From contig NC_134524.1 in the NCBI RefSeq assembly GCF_027942865.1, forward strand, positions 20,513,536-20,577,535: DNA of 64,000 bases, read 5' to 3'. Position 1 is the first letter of the stretch. The number at the start of each line of letters is the position of its first letter. This document shows positions 24,857 to 35,915 of this stretch, piece after piece. The DNA is from Odontesthes bonariensis (taxonomy: Eukaryota > Chordata > Actinopteri > Atheriniformes > Atherinopsidae). The notes under the pieces are model-generated. The model ran no database searches, was not told the origin of the DNA, and was given only the letters and a program-made list of their open reading frames with translations. The position numbers and the translations under genes were made by a program.

Positions 24857-25606
24857 TAGGGGTGTGACGATACACTTAGCTCACGAGAACGAGACGAGAC
24901 AAGACGAGATTTTAAGAAAACTACAGTGACAAATATATGGCTGGACCAAAAGACTTTTTTAACCGAGTTGCACATGCATTTTGAAATGTTTTATTATAAT
25001 TCTTTACATGCATGATGTAAGCATGAGCTTTTAATAAACTTCTTCTTACACAAATTGGAACTAAAACTAAAATTTATAAAAGTTCAAATAAAATATTTCT
25101 TTCTTTTTTTCAAGTGCAAAAAAGTCAGACAAAAAATATTATGTGCAAAACCAAATAGAAGTTCTACTCTGTCAATACAGAGTGCAAACAGTGCAAACAG
25201 AGCCTGACCAAGTATGTCACTGACAACTTGCTGCAACTACACAGCCATGTTCTTTTTTAAGAATATTAGTATTAATATCCACATTCTCTGGCAGCAGCTG
25301 GGATCTTTGTGCATTGACAAGATGCGCTCACCTAGCAGAGACAGAAAGGCACGCTTTGGTAAGGTAAAACAGCAACGGATATTGGGAGCAGTGTTCTTGC
25401 CACCACTTCAGAAAGCAGCCACTAAGAAGGATAGAGGCCTCTTTTCTGTAGTTTTCAACTTCCCTTTTTATTTGAAGGTGGCGGGGCATCTTCTATGGTA
25501 ACACCGGTATTTCATGACGTCATTCTGGCTGCTTGCTGGCTTCCAAATCTCGCGAGACAGTGACGAGAAAAATTTAGTTAAATCTCGCGAGATCTCGTCA
25601 CCCCTA
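24857..25606. mobile_element. Non-autonomous hAT element
   Basis: Ends TAGGGGTGTGACGAT and GATCTCGTCACCCCTA, with a perfect 8-bp duplication CTGCACTG at 24849-24856 and 25607-25614. Interior lacks transposase. Confidence 0.9.
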
Positions 25607-25649
25607 CTGCACTGTGTTGAACACTTGCCACTAACAAAGTGAACCTTAA

Positions 25650-27231
25650 AGCTGCTGTCGGCAACTTTTTTGTAGTCATATTAGTTTGAACTGTCATGGG
25701 ATTCTGGAAGTAGAATATTAAATAGGCTGTTTAAGAAAAATCCCGAATTCTGTAGCTCCCTCAAAAGCCTGTAATCGTGCTTGCAAAAATCGAGCGCTCC
25801 CGGCTGTTTTTAACCAATCACGTTAGGTTTATTATTTATCTACAGGGCTCTCAAGTCTCACGCAATGAGCGTGAGACACACGCATTTCAACAAGTTCACA
25901 CGCTCACACGCCACACATGCCATTTCTCACGCTGAGAAATGATCAACTTCGCCGCACAGAAATTCTAATGGCCGATACCATAAACGAGTCAATGGCAGGT
26001 TACTGTGCGCTCGTAAAGCTCAGAACTATAGCTCTGGTGCAGCTGTCTTGATTTAGCAACCCATCGGAAAATCACAAAATAGAATTTCTCAGCCAATCAG
26101 AAAACAGAATTTCTTGTTGCCGGGTGTGAAATAGCTTTCAGCTGCAAGCACGCGTCCCATGAATGCACAGCGGACATAGCCTATTATGCTCTGAATGCGT
26201 GCAGAAGTTGTAGACGAGCTGGAGGTGGAAGAGAACCGTCAGGATCATCAGCAGGTCATATCTTCATTTATTTGAATCTTTTATTAGTTACTATAGTTTT
26301 CCTACTCTTTGTAAAAGACCAATACCTGCCGATTAAAGTGTTTGTTGGAGTAGTAGACCTAAATATTCAGCACACACCCTTTGACGTGAGCAACTTAATG
26401 AAAAATGAAAAATATGTTGGAGTGTAATTAGGCTTCCGTGGTTAATTCTTTTCAAAGGTGACTGGTATGAGCAGATTCCCAATAAAGCTATCTACAATTG
26501 CCAAACTGGTATTAGTTCTGCCACACTGAAATGCTGATGCAGAGAGGGTTTTTTCCATGGTGGGGCTCAATAAAACCAAGACCAGGAACACGTTGGCTCT
26601 GAATGGAACTCTGTCATCCATCATGACTGTGCAAATGGCTGACATTGAGCCACAGTGCTTTAAATGGGAGCCCCCAATATCAGTCATCAAGCATCAAAAT
26701 CTGCCACAAACACTTACAACACTCATAAACAAACACACACAGAGAGGGACTGCTCAAGGGGCCCATTTGGGGTTATGTTTGTTTTTCTTAATTTAATTTG
26801 TCTGTTTTTTTGTTTGTTAAGACTTTGCATACCTAAAACAATTTATTTTAAAATATAGCAGAATTTAGTGTAAAAGTGAAGATTTGTGATTTTGGTATAA
26901 ATAAAACAATTTCTTTGTTCTTTAAGTAGCTAGTTTATGGCGATGGGATACTGCAAGGGACCCCCCCCCCCCAAAAAAAAAACCCGAAAGAAACCCCCCC
27001 ACGCACATGGCCCGGCCCCTGCCCCGCCCGAATCTCACTCCAAGCAAACTTGAAAACTTGAGAGCCCTGTTTATCTATTATCTGAGCAGAACAGTCACCA
27101 ACCACGTCTTCCATGCTGAGCGTGAGTCTGCCCCCAGCTGTGAACTCACGTGCACAACCTCGTCCACAGAGGGGGAGGGACCTGAAAGTTGTATCATTTT
27201 CCGACTTTTTGAAAACCTGCCGACGGCAGCT
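25650..27231. mobile_element. TTAA-flanked DNA element holding a hAT transposase piece
   Basis: Inverted ends AGCTGCTGTCGGCAAC and TGCCGACGGCAGCT lie inside TTAA at 25646-25649 and 27232-27235. The homologous flank at 47950-48000 gives the empty site. At 26535-26650 the plus strand encodes NADAERVFSMVGLNKTKTRN, which matches the C-terminal dimerisation block of hAT transposases. That block does not fit TTAA target choice, so it may be a nested insertion. Confidence 0.7.
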
Positions 27232-27235
27232 TTAA

Positions 27236-27370
27236 GCAGTCTCATATCAAAGCATTCACTCTGCTGAAAGCTGCACGTTTTCAGATGTTACAGAAATTCA
27301 GAACCACAGCAGGTGAAGGTCCATCCATCTCCACTGTGAAATATCTGTGAGCCTACTGGGTCTGGCAAAC
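27236..27370. repeat. Inverted copy of the F/G and I/J intergenic block
   Basis: CATATCAAAGCATTCACTC to GGTCTGGCAAACATTAATCC is the reverse complement of about 47825-47975 and 62340-62465. It continues the gene D flank after the two transposons. Confidence 0.8.
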
Positions 27371-27374
27371 ATTA

Positions 27375-27733
27375 ATCCATCCATCCATTTTCTATACCCG
27401 CTGAATCCGTCGGTTGGGTTGCAGGTGGGCTGGAGCCTATCCCAGCGGTCATCGGGCGAGAGGCAGGGTACACCCTGGACAGGCTGCCAGTCCATCACAG
27501 GTTCACACAGAGACAAACAACCACACACTCCTAAGGACAAATTTAGAGTCATCAATTAACCTAACATGCATGTTTTTGGACAGTGGGAGGAAGCCAGAGT
27601 ACCCAGAGAGAACCCACGCATACACGGGGAGAACATACAAACTCCAAACAGAAAGGCCCCAGCCAGGAGTTGAACCTGGAACCTTCTTGCTTTGAGGCGA
27701 CGGTGCTAACCACCACACCACCATGCAGCCCCT
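27375..27733 (-). mobile_element. Teleost tRNA-like SINE copy
   Basis: Reverse copy of the SINE at 10853, with the complement of GGGATAGGCTCCAGCCCACC and the tRNA-like head at the right (AGGAGTTGAACCTGGAACC). Confidence 0.7.
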
Positions 27734-27899
27734 AAAATCTATCCAATTAATTCAAATAATTTGTTTATAATTTGTGATACTATATGGTATATGTATGGAT
27801 CAACAGACTCAAGTTGTCAAATAAATGATTAAATCCTTTTTACATTTATTCTAATAATTTGGACTCCGAGTCGCAGTGAAGTTACAGCTGCTGTGAACT

Positions 27900-28356
27900 T
27901 GTAACGTTTGTCTTGTTTTATTTTGGTGTTTTTGTCTCGTCATTTCCTGTTTTATTTTGATAAGTAACTGTCCTCTCGTTTCAGGTCACTTGCCCTTCCT
28001 CATGTGTCTCCGGTCTGATATTCTCCCTGACTCCTAATGGTTTCCACCCGTTCCCTTTCCCCTGTGTTCATATAGTCTGCGTCTCCCTTTGTCTTGTGCC
28101 AGCGTGTCATCTTCGCAACCATAGACCTTGTCTTGATATTTACTCTGCTTATCTCGCCTTTTTCAAGTCACAGTTCTACAGCCTCATTACGAGTGATTTT
28201 TGGTTTTGTAATTTTCATAGTTTAGTTTCTTAATTCAAGTAAGTTTCATAGCCGTTTATGTTGCCTCCCCAGGAGTGATTTTTGTTTGGAATGAATAAAG
28301 TCTGCCCTTCCGCCAACTCTCTGCATCTGAGTCCCCTCTTATGTCCAAGCCTGACA
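27900..28356 (+). mobile_element. Solo LTR (gypsy-like)
   Basis: TG...CA block of about 457 bp ending AAGCCTGACA with an AATAAA near its 3' end. The homologous flank of gene F (about 47400) lacks it. An almost identical copy lies at 58589-59045. Fossil; no coding part. Confidence 0.6.
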
Positions 28357-28384
28357 ACTTTCTCTAATTCATGACCTGGAATAT

Positions 28385-28570
28385 TTTTAGTGTCATAAAA
28401 CGAGTTAGTGATGTTCATCTGGGGTTCATTTGTATCTGTTTTTTTAAAATTGTTCTTTGTGGCGGCGTGAGTCACTGGATAACTGAAAGAACGGCCCACT
28501 TTCTTACAGTGACTACAGTAGCTGGAGCACAGTTTATCAGCTGCACTTGAGAACACCTGTTGGTATTACA
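28385..28570 (+). pseudogene. Orphan receptor promoter with no gene body
   Basis: CTGAAAGAACGGCCCACT and CAGTGACTACAGTAGCTGGAG match the conserved proximal promoter of genes D to J in plus orientation. Just before it, 28370-28440 matches the reverse complement of the sequence upstream of gene F (47336-47410). No signal-peptide or V exon follows, so this looks like the promoter of a lost plus-strand member. The same relic occurs at about 59090-59240. Confidence 0.6.
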
Positions 28571-29225
28571 GTCAAAATGATCTTTTAGCAAGAGAGATCT
28601 GAGGGGTTTAACAGGAAGCGACGGCACAGAGTGGTCTGACTACACCTGAACATCATGAGGCCTGTCTGATAATGATATGATAATGATTTTGTAAATCTTA
28701 AATAACTGATTATTTAATCACCTGTGTCTCTGCATTCGTACATTTAATAACAAAGTGAAAAACAGAGAGATGACAATGGTGGCAGAAACCTCTGCACCAT
28801 AGCACATTGGTACTTTCCTCCGTGGGAACAGAAGCAGTCTTCAACAACAGGAAGATTGCACTTTGACCTCTGCAACATAACCACGCAGCAACACCTTTAA
28901 GTCTCAGCAGCCACACGCCCCTCAGTTTGAATTACTTGATGGTATTCGGCTGTGGTCAGACCTGTGCTGTCAAATCAACACGTGTGTCTCTCTTTTGATT
29001 CCCCATCAGCACATCTCAACTTTCTCTGCGCTGCCATTAGAGAGCTCACAGGCTCCTCCTCCATCAAACACCAGCCATGTTGTTATGTTCACAGATAAAG
29101 GAAGAATTTCAATGAACACAGAATTTAATGAGATTTTCTTTTTATTGTCCTTGTAATTACTCGAAATACACAAAACCCAACAATCAGATGAGTATAACAA
29201 AGGATTATTTTCTCTCTGAGCTTCT
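28571..29225. other. 3' flank of gene E
   Basis: Shared with 59245-59930. Contains the conserved module with CCATGTTGTTATGTTCACAG and the probable poly(A) signal of gene E (complement of TTTATT near 29137). No exon. Confidence 0.5.
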
Positions 29226-29234
29226 GTCAGTATG

Positions 29235-30228
29235 TAGCCTGGGAATTCCCATGCTGCTTTGCGCTCGATTTCATTCTCACTGCAAAGTCAGCCTGGAAAC
29301 CACCGCCCTTATTTTTGCCAGAGTTTGGGAACCAATCACAGAACGGGGGGGGGGGGGGGGGGGGGCGCGCAGCAAGACGATGACGACGTCTATGGCTACA
29401 ACGAAGCTTGTAGAGTGTTAATCCAACATGACAGCGGACACAACGTTACCGTTCGATGCAGCCTTAGAAAGTGTTTCGGAGTAGATTCACCCTGGGGTCA
29501 TTTGAACCGTGACATCCAGCCAAGTAGCCCACCCGAAGCTTTTCCGATATTGGCTGAACATCAGCTGAGTTACTGAGTTATCCCGAATAGCTTAGTACAA
29601 GCGCTGACGGACCCTGGCAGTATCTCCAAAATTACCACACTAAAATCACATGCCATGACACCAAACTTCTACAGTAGTACAAATATGGTCTGTACTCACA
29701 AAACGATGCATTTGGAAATTTGTACATAGTCCAGGAGTTTATTATTATCATCAACACAAGCCTGATAGCTTTTCTGCTGCTAAAGCTGCGTCGACGTCAC
29801 TTCTGGGAGCTGGGAGCTTCAAAGTAAGATGAGGGTTGATCTACTACTGTAGACAACAAAGCAAGGCTGCTCAATTTCTCCATTATCAAAATAAATTCAC
29901 AACTCTACAACATAAAAATTCATGTAGAATATAGCATATAGGCCTACTTTGTTGTCAATTTAAGTAGCTTAGAGCGCAAGTTTACTTTTATTTTACTTTT
30001 TTTTCTTCTTCCTCGTCGAATTTCTGTCGTCATCTGGTATAAGTGATACAATTGGCTATGAATCGCGCGCAAAGCAGCATGGGAAGAACCTGACGTCATT
30101 TGATAGACATTCGTAGCGCCCAATAAACGGCTCTAGGCATTCGTAAACCACGCCTCAAATACGAGAAAATGCACACCTAGTTCCCAGACCACCATCTCAT
30201 CGAGATTGTGGATGCGTCAGCCAGGCTA
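29235..30228. mobile_element. 994-bp DNA transposon in the 3' UTR of gene E
   Basis: The flanking GTCAGTATG occurs at 29226-29234 and 30229-30237. The ends are TAGCCTGG and CCAGGCTA, and a 17-bp subterminal inverted repeat (CCCATGCTGCTTTGCGC) adds support. Uninterrupted copies of the site exist after genes G, H, I and J. An 8-9 bp duplication suggests hAT, P or Mutator kin; I cannot choose. A run of about 20 G starts near 29345. Confidence 0.8.
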
Positions 30229-30248
30229 GTCAGTATGGGTGTGTGAGT

Positions 30249-31283
30249 CTATCTTGTGGCAGCGTACACCACATGTGGCTCCAGCTCTCTGTCTTGCACC
30301 GGCCTTCTGCTCCTTTCTGCTTTGGGACGGAAACCCACTGCTGCATAGTTCAGGGCCTCAGAGGGCATCTGTAAATGAAAGTAGTTACAGTCACTAAGTA
30401 AACAACCTAATATATGATTATTAAAAAAACAAGATATAATTAAATCAGGGGGTGATTACCTCACTGTGTTGTGGATTCTGTTTGTCACTTTGAGCTGAAT
30501 GACAACAACAGTTAATCTGGTTGGTTATTCGTTTCACAGCTCAGCGTTTGTAAATGTTCTAAATCTCCAACTAAAATGAAAACTTACTTGTATGAAATGT
30601 CCTGATTCTGACAACCAGGCAGATGATGAGTATTACAAGGAAAATGGTTCCGCCGCCCAGGATTATAATCAGCTGCTTTGTTGACCCATTAAACACATCT
30701 ACAGGAGAGACAGCTACAATTTGTACACAGCAGCATTGGTTTGGAATCATTTGACAGTGACTGAAATATTAATAACATCAATCTTACCGTCAACCTGTAA
30801 ATATGTTGCACTGAAAATGACTGAGAGTTCATCTTTGTAACGTCCACAGAAATACAGTCCAGAGTCGGAGAAATCCACTTGTTTTATATTCAGAAAAAGG
30901 TTTGTGGTGTTGGATGTCATCTTAAATTTACTGTTTGGAAATCCATCACAAAATGAAGCATTCGAGTCAGAACTGAACATAGATGAGATGCGGCTGGCGT
31001 TGGGTCCGTTGGCCAGTTTGAACCAAATGATGTGAGTAGGAAGGCTGCTAAAGTTGGAGCACAGCAGTGTGACTTCTTCACCAGGCTGGACCTCCACAGT
31101 GTGAAACTCCGACACTGACGCAGAGATCCAACCTGAAGCAAACAGGTTAAACATTTAGATGATTCAAATTCAACAAGAACGAAGCAATAACGATACAAAA
31201 AACATAAATCGTACAAATAAAAACATGTTGGTGTACTTACTGAAGGTGCAGAGCAAAGCCAGCATCAAGGTGAAGCTCATCAT
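30249..31283 (-). CDS. Gene E: single-V-domain ITIM receptor
   Basis: Five exons on the minus strand: 31241-31283, 30788-31132, 30588-30698, 30460-30494 and 30249-30368, giving 217 residues. Signal peptide MMSFTLMLALLCTFS. V domain about 23-130 with C39, W51 and C110 (DSGLYFCG), R62 in place of a cysteine, unpaired C76, and sequons at N41, N59, N72 and N89. The stalk reads DVFNGSTKQ. The membrane helix (about 139-159) is GGGTIFLVILIICLVV with no internal charge, so no adaptor pairing is suggested. The tail has ITIM ALNYAAV (Y186) and HVVYAATR (Y213). The membrane-exon donor is GT. A transposon splits its 3' UTR. Confidence 0.9.
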
Positions 31284-32990
31284 TGTGCACACGACAGGAC
31301 TCTGTCAGTGTGATGTTAGAAAGTGAACTGTGCTCCAGTTACTGTAGTCACTATAAGGAGGTGGGCTGTTCTTTCAGCTATTGGACAGCTCACGCTGACA
31401 CTGAGAATGATTTTAAGAAAACAGTTACAAACTAAAACTTGTAAGAAGAAGACATGATCATTTCCTTGTATAATAATGCTTTGGTTAATCCACATAATAT
31501 TGAGCTAAAGGTTTAAACACTAGAAAAGATTTATAAAACTGTACAGAAAATACTTCAGTTGGACATTTAATCCTTGATCTTTAATGCCGATTATTCTTAA
31601 TTCGTAACAACGAATTAAGAAAACGATTAATTAAATGATTAAGAAATCTTCTTTGGTTGTAATTTTTATAAAGCAGTTACTTTCAAACACAAGTGAGTCG
31701 ACCACACACAGATCTTTTAAAGTCCAGCAGTTAATAGCTCAAAGAAAATATTCATACCCTTGAAAATGAGCTGTGATCATGCTGAAGTTAAGTCATTCAT
31801 AGACTTGGCAACAGCAGAACTGCAGTTAGAACTTTCAACTGCTGTGGTTTTGAAAATATAACATCTGAAAATGTTCAGCCTTCAGCAGAGTGAATGCTTT
31901 GATATGAGGCTGCGCAGATGTCACCCTGCAAGAAGAAAGTGTTCAATACAGAGTAGTGATGTGAGTTTGAATGTGCTAAATGTGACGCTTTGAGGTTTTG
32001 AGGAGGTCAAAACATGTAGCTCTTCTAAGTGAATAAACAGTGTTGGCTGCTTTTAGTAGTGCGGCTCCATTGTTAGGTTGACCTGTGCTTATAATCAACT
32101 TGTGTTACTATTTCACATATGTCAAACAATATTATCTTTGGTGTTTTTCAGTCATACAACTTAAGACTAAATAAAAACAGTATAAGACCTTTAGAAAGCC
32201 TGGAAAACTATAAATACATTTTCACTCCAGATAAACTTTCGTGTAACTATTTACTTTTCTGCTTCACCACCTACTAACAGTTACAGTCAGAAGTTTTAAT
32301 CTACAGTATCGATAATTATGTTTTCATATTGTTACTGCTAGTGTTTCCTTATATGCAATCAGTAAGGTGAAACTCTTATGAACTTTTATTTTGAGTTCCA
32401 TCAATAATTTTCCAAGACTAAGATATAAACAGGACCTAAGTGCTGAATTGATACTGGATGGAGTTGCCTTACATGACTGTCAGTCACGCCAGTCAGGGTT
32501 GTTCTCTTAGCTCTTTGTTGTGCTATAGAAACATGGGCCATGATTATTGGGATGAAAATGGTGATGCTGTCTGGATTTTGGCAATTGAGTCTGGCTGGAA
32601 AAACTCGCTTTGGCGTTCACTGAGGAAAGGAGTGCCCAAGCTACACAAGTACACAAAATGGAACATAGTAAAAGAAGTACTGCTCTCAGGCTAGTGGAAG
32701 TCTGAATTCTTTGCTGACACTTTGAGAATGTCCTCTATACATTTGGAGATGATTTCTGCACATATCACCTCCTGAGGGATCATAAGCAAAAATAGAGTTT
32801 GTGCGGAAGTCCGAATTACACTGAAGAGTGTATACTTGAGAGTGGATTATTTTGGTTAGAAAGAAAAAGTCATTTTCTGGCATGAAATGATTTTTTTAAA
32901 CAAGTATGATTGAGTGTATCCTCTTCTTTCGCAAAAACAACACAACAGCAGACAGTGGATGGATCAATGTCAGCATGTTGTTCGCAAAGA
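31284..32990. other. 5' flank of gene E, shared with G and H
   Basis: 31284-31400 is the conserved promoter. 31400-32280 matches 49560-50440 and 56585-57460. 32700-33060 matches 57890-58255. A 78-codon chance frame at 32458-32694 has no known motif. No exon seen. Confidence 0.55.
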
Positions 32991-32999
32991 TCTGACACT

Positions 33000-34190
33000 G
33001 AGGGCAAACTCCATCCCTGCGCCTTTTCCTCCTAACGTCTGTCTCCAGTGGAGAAAAATTACAACGTGGGGAATAGAGAACTCTTAGCCATTAAATTGGC
33101 ATGGGAGGAGTTAAGACAATGGCTGGAGGGCGCTAAGCAACCATTCATCGTGTGGACAGATCACAAGAACCTTTCTTACATCCAAGATGGTAAATGACTG
33201 AATTCCTATAGAGCTCGCTGGTCATTGTCTTTCGGTCTTCTACCTTCTCCATTTCTTATCACCCAGGTTCTTGGAATACCAAACCCAACGCCTTGTCCAG
33301 ACAGTTTGCCTCCGAGGATGAATCTAATGAGCCTGATCGGATTCTTCCCTCGACCTGCCTGGTCAGAGGTCTGTCATAGCGAATAGACAACAAGATTCAT
33401 CACCGCCGCTTTGTTGCTGCTGTAATTCACTGGAGCCACACTGCCAGGTTTGCATGCCATCCCGAAATTCAGCACACTACCATTCTCCTTCAACGCTACT
33501 TTTGATGGCCCTCCCTGGAAACTGATACAAAGGAATGCGTTAATGCTTGTTCCATATCTAATGAAGTAAAAGCGTTAATCGTCCCTCGTCTGGCTTATTG
33601 CAACCTCCTGGTCCCTGGTCGGCCCTGGTCACACATCTCATTGGATGTTGTTACTGGATTACCCCCTATCCCAAGGTAAAACCACCATACTCACCATTAT
33701 TGATCGCTTTTCCAAGTCAGCTCATTTCATTTCCCTGGATAAACTCCCCTCTGCTGCTGAAACCACTGACCAGCTTGTTAATCATGTTTTCCGTCTCCAT
33801 GGCATCCCAGCTGAGGTAGTGTCCGTCCGGGGACCCCGGTTCGTCTCTCAGGTATGGCTAACCTTCTGCAATGCTCTAGGTGCCAAGGTTTCCCTCAGTT
33901 CTGGTTATCAGCCTCAGTCTAATGGACAGACGGAACGACTGAATCAGGAGCTTGAGGCCGCACTCCGCTGCGTTTCCACTAACAACCCCTCTTCCTAGAG
34001 TCGACATTTACCTTGGATCGAATATGCTCATAACTCTCTCACATCCACTGCCACAGGTCTGTCACCATTTAAAGCATCACTTGGATACCAACCACCACTG
34101 TTCCCTGAGGAGGAGAGGGATTTGGAGGTCCCCTCCATTCAGCATCATTTCCAGCGCATTCAGCGCATATGGACCCAGACCCGGGGACCG
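33000..34190 (+). mobile_element. Ty3/gypsy fossil fragment (RNase H and integrase)
   Basis: 33045-33200 carries the end of an RNase H domain ([20 protein letters not shown]). 33645-33998 carries an integrase core with [18 protein letters not shown] and [20 protein letters not shown]. It is partial and broken. A near twin lies at 52150. No LTRs can be assigned to it. Confidence 0.8.
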
Positions 34191-34631
34191 GGGATTTTCT
34201 TCCCTTTCTTTCCCTCTCCGTCATCTATTCAGAAGAATAAACATCAGTCTGGCTCAAAAGCTGCACTATGTACTCAAAAGTTTACTGACCTCACCTTCAC
34301 CCCCAACCCCAAAACCTGACAGAAGAACCAACCAACAATGGACGCGGCGGATTTAAAAACTGCACTTCGGCTGGCAGAGGACCTCTGTTCCTGCTTGGAG
34401 CAGGACAGCTCCTCCTGGAGGAAATTAGACGTGGCCAATGACATTATTGATTTCTTTTTAGCCAAGCAAATTCTCCAGACCTGGCCTCTGGACCTGTCTC
34501 GCATCTGGGGGAGGGCGAGGACCATGCAGCGCGCTGCAACGATGAACATTTTTGGCATGGAGCCACAGCAGGTAGCTGCACTATACTCCTCCCCCCGCAG
34601 CCACAGTTTACAGTGACCCTGCAGTGTCCGA

Positions 34632-34960
34632 GCTGGCCCCAGAGCCTGACCACGAACCTAACCACGAGGCCGCAGGGCCTGACCACGAGGCCGCAGGGCC
34701 TGACCACGAGCCTGACCACGAGGACACAGTGCCTGACCACGAGCCTGACCACGAGGCCACAGGGCCTATCCACGAGCCTGACCACGAGGCCACAGGGCCT
34801 GACCACGAACCTGACCATGAGGCCTCAGGGCCTAACCACGAGCCTGACCACGAGCCCGACCACGAGCCTGTCCCAGAACCCGACCAAGAACCTGACCATG
34901 AACCCGACCAAGAACCCACAGGGCCTGACAAAGAGGCTACAGGGCCCGACAAAGCCTCAG
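34632..34960 (+). repeat. Minisatellite encoding PDHE repeats
   Basis: Units based on GACCACGAGCCT and GACCACGAGGCCACAGGGCC, multiples of 3, giving Pro-Asp-His-Glu strings in one plus frame. It lies inside the LTR element. Confidence 0.85.
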
Positions 34961-35107
34961 AGCCCATGGGGCCCCGGCCCATGGACTCACCTCTTCAAGC
35001 CCCTCCCTCCCACCCCCAGACATTGGGGATATCTGGGATCCATCCCTTAAAGGGGGGGCTCCCCCCCCGCTGGATGTCCAGCCGACCGTCGGACGGTCCC
35101 CGGCTAC

Positions 35108-35915
35108 TCCTCCTGCCACGCCGACGGGTGTCTGGGTGCCAACCAGACCACCGCCTGCTGCCACGTCGTCGGGGGTCCGGGCGTCCGCCAGACCACCGTC
35201 TCCTGCCGCCACGCCGACGGAAGTTTGGGCGTCCGCCACACCAACGGACGTCTGGGCGTCCGCCAGACCACCCCCTCCTGCCGCCACGCCGACAGAAGTC
35301 TGGGTGCCAAGCAGACCACCGCCTGCTGCCACGTCGTCGGGGGTCCGGGCGTCCGCCAGACCACCACCTCCTCCTGCCACGCCGTCTGCGGTCTGGGCGT
35401 CCGCCAGAACACCTTCGGTTCCTGCCACACTGTCTGCGGTCTGGGCGTCCGCGAGACCACCGCCTGTTCCTGCCACGCCGTCTGCGGTCTGGAAGTCCGC
35501 GAGACCACCGCCTGTTCCTGCCACACCGTCTGCAGTCTGGGCGTCCGCCAGAACACCGCCTGTTGCTGCCCTGCCGTCTGCGGTCTGGGCGTCCGCCAGA
35601 CCACCGCCTGTTCCTGCCATGCCGTCAGAGGTCTGGGTGTCCCCCAGACTACCGCCTGTTCCTGCCACGCAGTCTGCGGTCTAGGCGTCCGCCAGAGCAC
35701 CGCCTGTTCCTGCCACACCGTCTGCAGTCTTGGCGTCCGCCAGACCACCGCCTGTTGCTGCCCCGCAGTCTGCGGTCTGGGCGTCCGCCAGACCACCGCC
35801 TGTTCCTCCCATGCTGTCAGAGGTCTGGGTGTCCCCCAGACCACCGCCTGTTCCTGCCATGCCGTCAGAGGTCTGGGCGTCCGCCAGACCAACGCCTCCT
35901 GCTGCCCGAAGCCGG
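35108..35915 (+). repeat. 48-bp minisatellite, open in several frames on both strands
   Basis: About 16-17 units of roughly 45-48 bp, with the core GTCTGGGCGTCCGCCAGACC. The unit is a multiple of 3 and has few stops in any frame. Long frames therefore stay open on both strands (for example 35104-35976 minus and 35225-35947 plus). These are consequences of the repeat, not evidence of genes. Confidence 0.85.

Noticed and set aside
32458-32694. 78-codon plus frame starting MELPYMTVSHASQG
   Set aside because: No recognised domain, no splice context, not present in the sister flanks as a conserved frame.
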